Source: a virus. Taken from it: a stretch of DNA of 64,000 nucleotides. The stretch lies in the IMG/VR virus record IMGVR_UViG_3300021960_000043, positions 31,232 to 95,231 of that record; one strand, given 5' to 3'. This document shows, piece after piece, positions 1 through 9,523 of this stretch (its first letter is position 1; every line of letters starts with the position of its first letter). The position numbers were made by a program, and so were the translations under genes. The notes under the pieces were generated by a model. It did no database searches. It worked only from the letters and a program-made list of their open reading frames with translations, and was not told the DNA's origin.

Positions 1-1
1 T

Positions 2-55
2 GAACCTATAACAGTATTGGGTAATATATTTTTAGTGGTATATCAGAAAGAATGA
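2..55 (+). CDS. 3' end of an upstream structural gene (partial)
   Basis: The window opens inside a reading frame whose last residues are EPITVLGNIFLVVYQKE followed by TGA at 53-55. The hydrophobic beta-like ending before a charged tail resembles the end of a virion structural protein, and its place just before the neck genes would suit a capsid protein, but 17 residues cannot prove this. The frame is open from the first bases of the window. It ends 16 bases before the next start, as expected for tightly packed co-transcribed genes. Confidence 0.5.
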   Translation, partial: EPITVLGNIFLVVYQKE

Positions 56-71
56 ATGGGTGGGATAATGA

Positions 72-356
72 ATGAGTTTTGGCTTAAAGCACTTAGATGT
101 TGAAGATATAGAAAGACTTCAAAAACAAGGTGTGAGAGCAGAAGAGCATTACCATCCTAACATAGTTACTGATGAAAAAAATCCTTTGAAGGGTGTTATC
201 ACTAAACAAAGAGCCAACGCTCAAAAAGCATCTGATGTACTAAATATCAAATCCGGTACTAGATGTACTCATTGTGGTATGCTTCATTTCATGTGGAGGG
301 AAAATTGTGCTACTTGTAAGAAACCAATGAATTATAACTTAGGGGTGAAAGAATGA
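72..356 (+). CDS. Small zinc-ribbon protein, 94 aa
   Basis: Unrecognised protein with a C-terminal zinc-ribbon-like pair of Cys motifs: CTHCGMLH at about residues 65-72 and CATCKKP at about 79-85. The N-terminal half is charged and probably helical. A GGTGGG stretch lies just before the ATG and serves as ribosome binding site. The stop overlaps the next gene's start (ATGA), so the two are probably translationally coupled. Its position at the head of the neck/tail genes suggests a virion assembly or virion-associated role; that is inference. Confidence 0.75.
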   Translation: MSFGLKHLDVEDIERLQKQGVRAEEHYHPNIVTDEKNPLKGVITKQRANAQKASDVLNIKSGTRCTHCGMLHFMWRENCATCKKPMNYNLGVKE

Positions 357-1780
357 GTGATTTTTTTGAAGTTTTGAAAGCAAGACGTAAAAGAAAAGAT
401 TACTTATCTAGAAAGTACAAAAAAACATATGTCCACCATCCCGAAACAGGATTCAAAGGCACTGCGGGTCAATTTGCTAACAGACTAATGAATCAAAGGT
501 TTGCAGAATTAGGTATAAATCCTAAAGATTTAACTAAAGAACAAAGAGAAAATTATCGAAAAAAGATAGAAAATGATATTCTAAATATACCTGATATGAC
601 CGACCACACGTTCAATGATTTTGGTCTAAAACAAATTGATAAACCTTCTAAAGAAGAAGAACCAATCAAGTATGTTTCACATGCTGATGGCTTCAAAGGT
701 ACTATAGGTCAAAGAGCCTTTAGAATGATTCAAGATGGTATCAAAGGGGGTATGGACATCCCTGAACATCAAAAAGAAGCATTAAGACAAAACTTAGTCT
801 TAGACATGCAACAAAACCCTGAAAAGCATGGGCTTACTGAGATAGTTGGGGCGAAGCGGTCTGACTTTAGGAAGCCAAAATCCAAAAAAACACCCCAAGC
901 CGCTTCTACCCCACCAAAAATTGCACCAATTTTGCCAAAAGAACCTCAACAGTCTACTCCTGATGGTTTGAATATGCAAAAAGTTATGCAAGCGATGAAA
1001 TTATTACAGGATAATAATTTACCTGTAACCGCGGAAAGCATAGAGGCTCTCTTACCACATCTACCTGAACAAGACAGTTCACCTGTACAAAGTAGGTCAA
1101 ATCAAAGTGGTAATCCATATCCTACGGGCTTGACTCCTGAGGGTAAGTTCCAACCACAAAGATTGGGCCTTTCTTTTAGAGGTGATGAAGTAGAAACACC
1201 AGCACAAAAAGAAAAGATGTTGGAATACTTTAGAAATAATCCTGATAAAAGAGTTCAACATAGAAGAGAAGGAGATGAGTCAGAACAATTTTTGGCTTCA
1301 TTAATGAACAACATGAGTGCTGAAAGCGATGCAAAAACTGATTTTACTCAATACTTCCCTTCTAGATATGATGAAGAAGGTTTAGTAGGTGCTGACACTA
1401 GAAGTGCAACTGATGATATGGATAGACCTGAGATACCTGATTATTTAGACCCTGTGAAAAATAAAAAGCGAATAGAAAATATAGAACGTCAACAAAAAAT
1501 ATTCGATGCTAAAAGTGGTATGACTGAAGAACAATTGAACCAACAAAGAGTTAAGACGATGGCAGCACTTCAGGGTAAAAAAGTTGCTGATGATGCGGCT
1601 AGAGAAAAAGCGATGGCAGATGAAACTAAACCAGCCGAGCAAATGACAATGGCTGATTGGGAGAACCGATTAAAAATAAGTGCTGCGAATCCTACAGGCG
1701 CACCTCCACCAACATTGAATAGCAATTTTGATAATAATATGTTTGATGAAAACGGAAACTTGAAAGAAGAATACCAATGA
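353..1780 (+). CDS. Unknown virion-module protein with duplicated GFKGT module, 475 aa
   Basis: Not recognised. Two related helical modules occur near residues 28-80 and 108-165. Each contains the signature H-x(2,4)-GFKGT-x-GQ followed by an amphipathic helix and an acidic stretch, so an internal duplication is likely. The middle (about 170-260) is Pro/Gln/Ser-rich and looks disordered, and the C-terminal third is charged and helical. There is no signal peptide or membrane segment. It lies between a zinc-ribbon gene and head-tail connector candidates, so a scaffold, minor capsid or neck role is plausible. The start is fixed by the ATGA overlap with the upstream gene. Confidence 0.75.
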   Translation: MSDFFEVLKARRKRKDYLSRKYKKTYVHHPETGFKGTAGQFANRLMNQRFAELGINPKDLTKEQRENYRKKIENDILNIPDMTDHTFNDFGLKQIDKPSKEEEPIKYVSHADGFKGTIGQRAFRMIQDGIKGGMDIPEHQKEALRQNLVLDMQQNPEKHGLTEIVGAKRSDFRKPKSKKTPQAASTPPKIAPILPKEPQQSTPDGLNMQKVMQAMKLLQDNNLPVTAESIEALLPHLPEQDSSPVQSRSNQSGNPYPTGLTPEGKFQPQRLGLSFRGDEVETPAQKEKMLEYFRNNPDKRVQHRREGDESEQFLASLMNNMSAESDAKTDFTQYFPSRYDEEGLVGADTRSATDDMDRPEIPDYLDPVKNKKRIENIERQQKIFDAKSGMTEEQLNQQRVKTMAALQGKKVADDAAREKAMADETKPAEQMTMADWENRLKISAANPTGAPPPTLNSNFDNNMFDENGNLKEEYQ

Positions 1781-1789
1781 GGATGAAAT

Positions 1790-3358
1790 ATGCCACAAGT
1801 GTTTAGTCCGGGTGAGGGAGAAACAAGACCTCTTGACCCCGATGCTATAGTTTACACAACTGCTCAAAAAGTAGCAGATTTACTTGAGATTGGCCCACAG
1901 GAAGCAGTTGCTGTTGCTCATGATAGTGATGCTGATGGTGTATATGTCACAGGAAGTGATTATAGAAACTTAGGTTATACTGTAGGTGATACGTTACTCA
2001 TCTATTCAGATGCAGACCCATTAGGATTAGAACGTACAATCACTTCTATCACTACATCTATTAATGGTGTTAAACTCAACTTCACTAGTAACATAACTGC
2101 TGCTGACTACCAATCTGCTGATAACACATATGTGCAAAATCTAGCCTCGTTCACCAATGGTAGAACAAGAGGCGTGAAGAGAAGTAAAGTGGAAGATTTA
2201 ATCAAAAGGTGTCAGGATAGAATAGATAATATTACTCATAATTCGTGGAGGCCAAACTTAGTCTCAGCAGAATATATTAATTTTGACACTTACAAACCGT
2301 ATAGGAGAAGATATTACACAGATTATGTTGGTACAACCCCCCTATTATTCAGAAATGTTCAACAAATACTCCGTCTAGAATTATGGCAAGGGGATGACTA
2401 TAGAGAAATAGGCGCATCTGAGGCTCGTATTGCTTTACCTGATAGTGTTAGAGGTTTGAGTGGTTCTATAGTTGTATCACCCGGAAATGGAAGTGCTGGT
2501 GTTCTTACAATAGGAACAGGCACAGGTCAATGGAGAGCAGATTTTGATAAAATAACATCAGCACAAAACTTGGTTGATTTGATAAATAAAGAAGATAGAG
2601 TTAACAAAGCGGCTGTTGATTTCAGCCCTGCTTTTACTTTAGAAGGTAGTACCGATAATGTTGGTGTACATAATGAGTTCTACGCTACGGCTAATTCTGA
2701 TTATGGTGCGGGTAAAGTGAAGATAACTAGTATGCGGTCTACTCAAGCAGGTGAATCTTGCAGCATCGTATCAACTAACACTAACTTAGAAATTAGCCAA
2801 ACACAAAGCCATGTTGCTACTTTTAGTAGCCTTTCTTCAACTACAATTACTGTGAGTGATTCTACCGGAAGTTTTACCGATGCTGGTGTTGCGGTTGATG
2901 TTAATGGAAAGGTATTCAGTTATACAGGTAAAACAGACACCACTTTCACAGGTTGTGTAATTGTGGTTGGTTCTGCTTTGACTGAAATCACAGGAGTGCT
3001 AACTCAACATATTTTACAAGTTGATTTACACGGTGGTAGTGCTAGTGGTGACAGAGGAAGATTGAGAGATTGGTGGATAGACAATGAAATGGGTATTATC
3101 TACTTTAACAATTCATATCCTTTCTTTGAGTGGAATGCTGTTAAAGTTGCATACATCTATGGTGAAAGATATTTAGAAAAGGCAATAGAAGATGTCTGTA
3201 CAAAAATGGTAGCCATTGATATTTTAATGTCTGATGATAGAAGTGTACTAATCCCTGAAGGTACACAAAACATAGACTTAGCATCTAAGGTACAACTCTA
3301 CAAACAAGATATTGATAAGATATTACCACGTTACATAGAGGTGGTAACTTTTGAGTGA
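1790..3358 (+). CDS. Head-tail connector / neck protein candidate, 522 aa
   Basis: The N-terminal part has a TTAQKVADLLEI helix and, at about residues 135-155, a helix with VEDLIKRCQDRIDNIT followed by W-R-P, a pattern typical of head-tail adaptor helices. The C-terminal end (about 455-522) is again helical. Between them are beta-rich Gly/Thr/Ser modules (about 215-330 and 340-410) that resemble decorative Ig-like or fibre modules of marine phage structural proteins. The ribosome binding site GAGGATGA precedes the ATG. The connector role is inferred from helices and gene order; the insertions make the protein much longer than a usual adaptor (about 100-150 aa). Confidence 0.55.
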   Translation: MPQVFSPGEGETRPLDPDAIVYTTAQKVADLLEIGPQEAVAVAHDSDADGVYVTGSDYRNLGYTVGDTLLIYSDADPLGLERTITSITTSINGVKLNFTSNITAADYQSADNTYVQNLASFTNGRTRGVKRSKVEDLIKRCQDRIDNITHNSWRPNLVSAEYINFDTYKPYRRRYYTDYVGTTPLLFRNVQQILRLELWQGDDYREIGASEARIALPDSVRGLSGSIVVSPGNGSAGVLTIGTGTGQWRADFDKITSAQNLVDLINKEDRVNKAAVDFSPAFTLEGSTDNVGVHNEFYATANSDYGAGKVKITSMRSTQAGESCSIVSTNTNLEISQTQSHVATFSSLSSTTITVSDSTGSFTDAGVAVDVNGKVFSYTGKTDTTFTGCVIVVGSALTEITGVLTQHILQVDLHGGSASGDRGRLRDWWIDNEMGIIYFNNSYPFFEWNAVKVAYIYGERYLEKAIEDVCTKMVAIDILMSDDRSVLIPEGTQNIDLASKVQLYKQDIDKILPRYIEVVTFE

Positions 3359-3749
3359 TGCCTTCATAGAAAGACAATTAGATGATTATATTTGGGTCAT
3401 AAAAGAATCTTATAAATCAAGTGAAATGCAAGAGTTATTGCAGAACTACATAAAAGGCTCGCCTCCTGATTATAGGGAGAAAATTAAAAATCAAGAATTA
3501 TCAACGTATGGTATGAAAACACAAGATGGTGTTGTCATAAAAGGTAATGGGGAAGAAGCAAAACCCGAAGATTTGCAAAAAATTGAAGATAATGTTGACA
3601 AAAGAATGTTAACAGAATCCCCTGCACTTAGAGAACAGAATCTACAATTAGAAGGCACTTACTTGTTTCCTGATAAAAAAGAGTTGAAAAAGAAAGCATA
3701 TGAAGAATTGAAGAAAACTAAAAAACTAGCGAAGGATGGGATTAACTAA
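3351..3749 (+). CDS. Unknown small tail/neck protein, 132 aa (TTG start)
   Basis: Not recognised. Charged, mostly helical, with a Lys/Glu-rich C-terminus (about 105-132). The start is TTG at 3351, supported by a strong GAGGTG eight bases upstream and by overlap with the stop of the preceding gene; no ATG is near. It lies between the connector candidate and the tail terminator candidate. In other tailed viruses this slot holds a second adaptor, head-closure or tail-completion protein, which is the most that can be proposed here. Confidence 0.65.
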   Translation: MSDAFIERQLDDYIWVIKESYKSSEMQELLQNYIKGSPPDYREKIKNQELSTYGMKTQDGVVIKGNGEEAKPEDLQKIEDNVDKRMLTESPALREQNLQLEGTYLFPDKKELKKKAYEELKKTKKLAKDGIN

Positions 3750-4198
3750 TGGTGGCGACTTATAGTGAAGCATTAGATGTCATCATAGACCTTTTTTCAA
3801 GTAATTGGAATAGAGGAAATACTGATAATATCAAACCGATAGTTGTTGATATTGCTAGTACAGACCCTGAAAGGGGTAAAAGAATTGATATGAAGAAACA
3901 TGACTATGTATTATGTTTTGAAACAGCACACAATGAAGAAGTTCCTGAGATATTATATGACTTTGTAACCACTAGAATCAACATAACGGTTGATATTAGA
4001 ACCACAAGAAGTAGAGACAGATTGAAGAAAATGGAGAACGAAATTAGAAGATTAGTTCACTCAAAACGCAAAGGAGATGGGGTAAATTACGATAGGTTAG
4101 TATACAAAACACGAACAGACCTATCCGATAGGAGTAAGCAATTGTTCAGAATGACCTTCCAAATAGAAGTAATTGTGTTTGCAGAACTAATACCATGA
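3749..4198 (+). CDS. Tail terminator / tail completion protein candidate, 149 aa
   Basis: The fold pattern matches small tail terminator proteins: an N-terminal helix (EALDVIIDLF), a strand-rich centre with VLCFET and RINITVDIRT, a helix (LKKMENEIRRLV) and final strands (FRMTFQIEVIVF). In siphoviruses and myoviruses such a protein caps the tail tube and joins it to the neck, and its gene lies directly before the tail tube gene, as here. The start codon overlaps the upstream stop (TAATG). No single diagnostic motif is present, so the call rests on order, size and secondary-structure pattern. Confidence 0.5.
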   Translation: MVATYSEALDVIIDLFSSNWNRGNTDNIKPIVVDIASTDPERGKRIDMKKHDYVLCFETAHNEEVPEILYDFVTTRINITVDIRTTRSRDRLKKMENEIRRLVHSKRKGDGVNYDRLVYKTRTDLSDRSKQLFRMTFQIEVIVFAELIP

Positions 4199-4209
4199 GG
4201 TGAAAAAAA

Positions 4210-6168
4210 ATGCCATCAACAGTCTATAAGGGTGATTTAACAGAAATATCATTCGGCCACGAAGCCACAGTAAAACTACCAACTTATTTTGATGAATCGT
4301 TTGTCTTTTCAGTACAGGCTGAAGATGCTAGTGCAGACACTACCACAGTCAGGTTAACAGGTTCAGGAAGCGCCACAGCGCCTATTTATAACGGTCAATT
4401 ATCATTCCCTATAGGTATGCTTGTAGGTTCAGAATTAACATTTTCTGATTTGGGTACTAGTCAAAACTTCAATTTAGATGACAACTTTGCTACATCAGGT
4501 AGACGTTATACTATTGTTAAGAATGAAATAGGCTCTAATTATACAGACATAACAATTACACCAAAGATGCTTAGTGGTACATCTGCTGCTACTACAGCCC
4601 TTGGAAATGGTACATTACACATTCATGCTTTCAAAACACCCGCTATGGAAGTGGATATGGAATATTCTGTTAATGCTAATGCATCATCTGAAAGTGTTGC
4701 TACAGACCAATTTATGGGTCTTATTAACACAATATCTCTTCCTGAAACAAAAGTGGATTTGAAGCGTTATCACGTTATAGGTCTAGGCCGAGATGTGGCT
4801 GTTCAAGTGCCGGGTAGATTCACTAATGTTGGTGGTAGTTTTGAAACCACAATGCACAATGCTAGGTGGTTGTATTATGGTTTAGGAGAAGAAACTGTTT
4901 CTTTCACACCTGATGGAAGTGCGCCTACTTTCTCAACAGCATCTGCTACATCTATTGGTGAGACTTTGATGACAACATCTACTGATTTAACATCGCCTTT
5001 AGGGAAATATGTTTACATTCAAGATGAAACGACTGTGCCTATACATTTGTATAAAGAGGTAGGAACACAGGAAACTTACGGTGATTCAGGTGTTGGGCCT
5101 GAAGATTTAGTTACAGACACTCAAAGTAAAGAAATGAGAAGAATTGTTGCTTACTATGAAAATGACACTACTAACACTAACTACATATGGTTAGATGAAG
5201 GTCTAAATTATGTACACGCATCAGGTAAAACTGTAAAAATGGTAGATTATTCAGCCGCCGCCGCTGCTAACAGTACACCTGTTTTGGACAATTCGACAAA
5301 AACAATTACTAATCCTGTTAACAGAATGTTATATTCTAAGAGTACAGTTCCATCTTTTGCTATGGAAGTTAGCATTAGAAGGTTAGACAATCAAGAAGAA
5401 GATGATACAGCAAATGAAGTTGTAGATGGTGGTGCTAGTGATTCTCAACAATTAACTAGAGTTTTCAAAGGTTGTAAAGTCAAAGAGTTCTCTATGGTGG
5501 CCGATACAGATGCTGCTGTGAGATTGAATGTTGGATTCGATGCTGCACTTTGTTACACTGATACAGGTAGACTTGAGGCTAGTAATAAAGGTGATAGATT
5601 TGATGTACATAGAATCTTTGAAGATACTGCTGATACAGTAGCAAAAAGAAGAGAAGCGGGTATTGGAAAAGGTACACAAAAACCATTCATGTTTTACAAC
5701 GGTCAAATACAATTAGGTGGTGTAACACTTGGACAAGTTATCTCCTTTGATTTGAAGGGTAAAACAGGGGTTGAACAATACTACACTATTTCAGGTAACA
5801 GAATGGCTGACGCAGCAACAGACCAAGTTCCTTTTGCTGGTGCTAGAAACGCTAGTCTTGCTGTAGAAGGTAAGACTGAATATGAATTAGATATGGAAAT
5901 CATAGTGGATAATCCTACTTTATTCCATCAAATGAGAAGAGCAGTTAGAAACTTCGACAATGCTAACAAGATGGTTAGATTGTCTTTCGTTAAACAAGGT
6001 ACAGCAGCAGCATCAGGTAGAGAAAGTATGGACATTGTAATAGATGATTATTTCATTACAGAAGCCTCTTTACCACTTCCTGACGACCAAGCCCCAATAA
6101 AATCCACCTTGAAGATTCTACCTAAGTCCATTAGAGTGTTTGCACAAGATACAGTTTTCCATTATTGA
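4210..6168 (+). CDS. Major tail tube protein candidate, 652 aa
   Basis: A large beta-rich protein after the tail terminator candidate and before the tail chaperone pair, the usual place of the major tail protein. The N-terminus (KGDLTEISFGHEA) and C-terminus (KSTLKILPKSIRVFAQDT) look like tube-forming strands. The segment at about 545-620 (EYELDMEIIVDNPTLFHQM, followed by RRAVRN) also suits a tail tube protein. The length, well above the usual 150-300 aa, suggests extra surface Ig-like domains, for example at about 25-130. The ribosome binding site is GAGGTGA. A sheath protein is an alternative given the size, but no second tube gene is seen. Confidence 0.55.
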   Translation: MPSTVYKGDLTEISFGHEATVKLPTYFDESFVFSVQAEDASADTTTVRLTGSGSATAPIYNGQLSFPIGMLVGSELTFSDLGTSQNFNLDDNFATSGRRYTIVKNEIGSNYTDITITPKMLSGTSAATTALGNGTLHIHAFKTPAMEVDMEYSVNANASSESVATDQFMGLINTISLPETKVDLKRYHVIGLGRDVAVQVPGRFTNVGGSFETTMHNARWLYYGLGEETVSFTPDGSAPTFSTASATSIGETLMTTSTDLTSPLGKYVYIQDETTVPIHLYKEVGTQETYGDSGVGPEDLVTDTQSKEMRRIVAYYENDTTNTNYIWLDEGLNYVHASGKTVKMVDYSAAAAANSTPVLDNSTKTITNPVNRMLYSKSTVPSFAMEVSIRRLDNQEEDDTANEVVDGGASDSQQLTRVFKGCKVKEFSMVADTDAAVRLNVGFDAALCYTDTGRLEASNKGDRFDVHRIFEDTADTVAKRREAGIGKGTQKPFMFYNGQIQLGGVTLGQVISFDLKGKTGVEQYYTISGNRMADAATDQVPFAGARNASLAVEGKTEYELDMEIIVDNPTLFHQMRRAVRNFDNANKMVRLSFVKQGTAAASGRESMDIVIDDYFITEASLPLPDDQAPIKSTLKILPKSIRVFAQDTVFHY

Positions 6169-6177
6169 GGTGAATAA

Positions 6178-6843
<666 letters not shown>

Positions 6844-7140
6844 ACAGAAATATGATATTAGTGTAGACCCTGATAATCCTGACCTAATTATGGAGGTTTG
6901 GATAAGGGATATTAATTTCTTTGATGTTCAGAATGCTGCTCAAAGCATGTTCATCATTAAACCAAATGGTGAAACAGAACTTAACCTAGAAGGGTATTGG
7001 ACATACGCTTTCACTAATTGGGTGGTTAAAACCAACCCATCTTTAACACCAACAGAAATGACACAACTACAAGCACATGTAGCGAATCAAATAGTAGCCC
7101 ACTTGCCTAAGCCTGATGAAATGGCGGAGATGATGCAAGG

Positions 7141-7147
7141 GGGTTTT
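7141..7147 (+). other. Programmed -1 frameshift site GGGTTTT
   Basis: Read in the chaperone frame, the bases are G GGT TTT, a canonical X XXY YYZ slippery heptamer. After a -1 slip the new frame is open from 7120 to 7446, running through the downstream 88-residue frame without a stop. The zero frame stops at 7163-7165, 16 bases after the heptamer. This matches the lambda G/GT arrangement (G GGA AAG) in gene order, direction of slip and place near the end of the first frame. It is a prediction from sequence only. Confidence 0.8.
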
Positions 7148-7179
7148 ACGAAGGCGAGCAACTGAGGATTAAGGGTTTT

Positions 7180-7446
7180 TTGAAGCATCGGAGAGTAAGA
7201 AACTCAGATGATTACAAAACCCAAAGTCAGTTGTTCGCCTACTTCGTATCGAAGCATTATAACATATCAATATGGGAGACACTAAACATGCCGTTAGATA
7301 TTTTTTATCAATCTTTAAATTGGGCTATTGTTATGGAAGAACGGGAACAACAAGAAAGAAGTAAAGAACGTCTTGGAAACGAGACATCAAACGAAACCAT
7401 TACACTTGACTACTCTTTCCTGAACTCGGAGGATGAGGAATGGTAG
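7180..7446 (+). CDS. Frameshift extension of the tail assembly chaperone (gpT-like)
   Basis: An 88-residue frame beginning at a TTG codon, rich in charged and aromatic residues (SQLFAYFVSKHYNISIWETL) with an acidic end. No convincing ribosome binding site precedes TTG 7180. The frame is open 60 bases further upstream to 7120, across the slippery heptamer of the preceding gene. It is therefore best read as the C-terminal extension of the chaperone (T-like part of a G-GT pair), with about 99 residues added after the slip at 7147. Independent initiation at TTG cannot be excluded. Its end overlaps the tape measure start. Confidence 0.7.
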   Translation: MKHRRVRNSDDYKTQSQLFAYFVSKHYNISIWETLNMPLDIFYQSLNWAIVMEEREQQERSKERLGNETSNETITLDYSFLNSEDEEW

Positions 7447-8339
7447 CACCACTTGTAGCATTAGGTCTAGCGTTGTCTAGAACTCAAACTGTCACAAAAG
7501 CCGCAATTGGTGGTGTTGCTATACTATCTACTGCTGTTTCAGGAATAGGCACAGCATTCAAAAAAGTCTTTGATATGGGAATTAAGTTTGCTAGTAAAGC
7601 GTTTACTTTCATGAAAGATTTTTGGACTGAACACATACGCCCTTTGTTTGAACCTATAATTGGTGTTTTTGAAACTATATTTTCTACAGTCGGAACTTTG
7701 TATGAGGGTTTTGTTAATCTATTGGTAGACCGTTGGGAGGCTTTCAAAAAAATAGTCTCAAGTCTTAAAGATACACTTGATAGTGCATTTGAGTTAATCA
7801 CAAACCCATCTTTCGATGCATTAAAAACTCATTTTGGAAATGTACTAGTTTTCTTTGAAACTGTTTGGGATGAAACATTTGGTAGGATGTTTGCGTTTAT
7901 ATCTGACATTAATGTGTTTGACGGGATTAAAACCGCATTCACCACTATGTCAAATGGTATATCTTCCATATATGATATGACTCTAGCACCTGTGTTTTCT
8001 ATGATGCAAAGTGCTGTTGATACTGTGGTAAACGGTCTTACAACAGTTGCTAACAAAATAGCAGATGTTTTAGGTTCTGTTGCTGGCACTATATTAGATA
8101 TAGGAGGTAAAGGTGTTGATTTTGTCGCTGGTATAATACCCGGCGGTGGTGGCGGCGGCGGTGGTAGTACCGATACTGTTGCAGGTGGTGGTGGTGGACA
8201 CACATTCAACATCACAGTCAACGCTGGTGGTATTACAGATAGAACGGATAAATTAGCATTGGCTAGAGAAATAGCATCATTATTACAAACAGAAGTTGCT
8301 AAAAATATTGGTGCTACAACAAGTGCGATGAAGTATTGA
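7440..8339 (+). CDS. Short tape measure protein, 299 aa
   Basis: Tape measure protein that fills the tail tube and sets its length. Long hydrophobic/amphipathic helical stretches run through residues 1-215 (ALGLALSRTQTVTKAAI; VFETIFSTVGTLYEGFVNLL). A poly-Gly linker near 232-256 is followed by a C-terminal module (HTFNITVNAGGITDRTDKLA) of a type often seen at the end of phage tape measures. At roughly 1.5 angstrom per residue it would fit only a tail of about 45 nm. It starts inside the end of the chaperone extension, after GAGGATGAGG. Confidence 0.75.
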   Translation: MVAPLVALGLALSRTQTVTKAAIGGVAILSTAVSGIGTAFKKVFDMGIKFASKAFTFMKDFWTEHIRPLFEPIIGVFETIFSTVGTLYEGFVNLLVDRWEAFKKIVSSLKDTLDSAFELITNPSFDALKTHFGNVLVFFETVWDETFGRMFAFISDINVFDGIKTAFTTMSNGISSIYDMTLAPVFSMMQSAVDTVVNGLTTVANKIADVLGSVAGTILDIGGKGVDFVAGIIPGGGGGGGGSTDTVAGGGGGHTFNITVNAGGITDRTDKLALAREIASLLQTEVAKNIGATTSAMKY

Positions 8340-8348
8340 GGTATTAAG

Positions 8349-9464
8349 ATGGCTGCTAGTGGAACACCTATTCGCCTTGTAAGAGAGGATGGCGAACTCA
8401 TTGAGTTAAATGCCACTAAAATAGTTATGAGTACAGATAGAAGGTTTGGGCCAAAATCAGTACCCTTCTCAGGAAGCAATAGAGTTTCTCTAGATTTGAA
8501 CTTGAATAAGGCTGTTATCTTAATTCAAGGTTTTTTCTCAGACGATGAGATAGCAGTTGGTGGAAAAAAAGCAGTTGCTACTATAGATTTTAATACATCA
8601 ACTAGGGCTGGTTATTTTCCAAAAAATCCTTTTGCTACAGAAAGCAATATAAGAAAAGTTTTTGCCTCAGACCAAAATACTAAATTAACTCTCAAAGACT
8701 CTAATGGTACAGATAGAGTTTTGAATATGGTGTTGGGTGGTAGTAATGCATATAATAGTGGTACAAAAACTGTTACAGTTACTGCTACAGCCACACCTGC
8801 TCAAATAGCAACACAGGTAAAATTAGGCTTAGATACTTCTTATTCTAGTTATTTTACAACTAGTATAGTTAATGGTACTACGGCGGTTGATGGAAATATT
8901 CTTAATTCCAAACTTATAATTACTCAAACTAGTGATGGTGCTGGTGGAAATAGTAGTTCTCCTTTTTTCACTTTAGATAATAAGTTGATAGGTATGCGTA
9001 TTCCAACTACAGAAGATTTTGCTGGTGGAAAAACTGCTAGTAGAAAGTCTGCTGGTGATAAAGCACAAGATATGTACAGTATAATGAACAATAGTAGTAG
9101 AAAAACTTTGAGAGCAGCAGGTCGAAGATTAGGTACTATATTTAACTCAACTAAACATGGAAATCCGTCTAATTCACTCTTAGGTAGCACAGGAAGCGAT
9201 TACATTGTTGGTATTCTCATACCTTTTAATTCTATATTAACTGATGGTGATTATACACCTAGAAACTTTTTCATGCCAACAGGGTTTTTTGACAAAGGTG
9301 AAAAAACTTCTAAAAATGCAAAAGCAGCAGGTACTCAGTTTAACGAAGTGGATAATTTCACAGGCATAAGCGGGGGTATGAAAAGTATGGAAATAATGTA
9401 CGATGCTGGTGAAGCAATATATACTTTCGATATGCAATTCTTACCTTCGGATGTGATGTTATAA
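8349..9464 (+). CDS. Distal tail / baseplate protein candidate, 371 aa
   Basis: Unrecognised beta-rich protein placed directly after the tape measure gene, the slot for a distal tail protein or a LysM/adaptor-type baseplate protein. The N-terminus (PIRLVREDGELIEL; VSLDLNLNKAVILIQGFF) and C-terminus (MEIMYDAGEAIYTFDMQF) would form a compact beta domain. The middle (about 75-215) is a Thr/Ser/Gly-rich insertion with TKTVTVTATATPAQIATQV, like fibre-type modules. Ribosome binding site: GAGGTAT. The function is inferred from gene order. Confidence 0.5.
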   Translation: MAASGTPIRLVREDGELIELNATKIVMSTDRRFGPKSVPFSGSNRVSLDLNLNKAVILIQGFFSDDEIAVGGKKAVATIDFNTSTRAGYFPKNPFATESNIRKVFASDQNTKLTLKDSNGTDRVLNMVLGGSNAYNSGTKTVTVTATATPAQIATQVKLGLDTSYSSYFTTSIVNGTTAVDGNILNSKLIITQTSDGAGGNSSSPFFTLDNKLIGMRIPTTEDFAGGKTASRKSAGDKAQDMYSIMNNSSRKTLRAAGRRLGTIFNSTKHGNPSNSLLGSTGSDYIVGILIPFNSILTDGDYTPRNFFMPTGFFDKGEKTSKNAKAAGTQFNEVDNFTGISGGMKSMEIMYDAGEAIYTFDMQFLPSDVML

Positions 9465-9523
9465 CACTCATTGGCACTAGTAATCACGCTTTCTTTTTCG
9501 ATGGAATAAGCGATAGTATTGTT

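Noticed and set aside
7829-8479. 216-residue minus-strand frame rich in Pro, Ala and Val
   Set aside because: Antisense to the tape measure gene and its neighbour; composition mirrors the Gly-rich coding strand and the direction is against the module.
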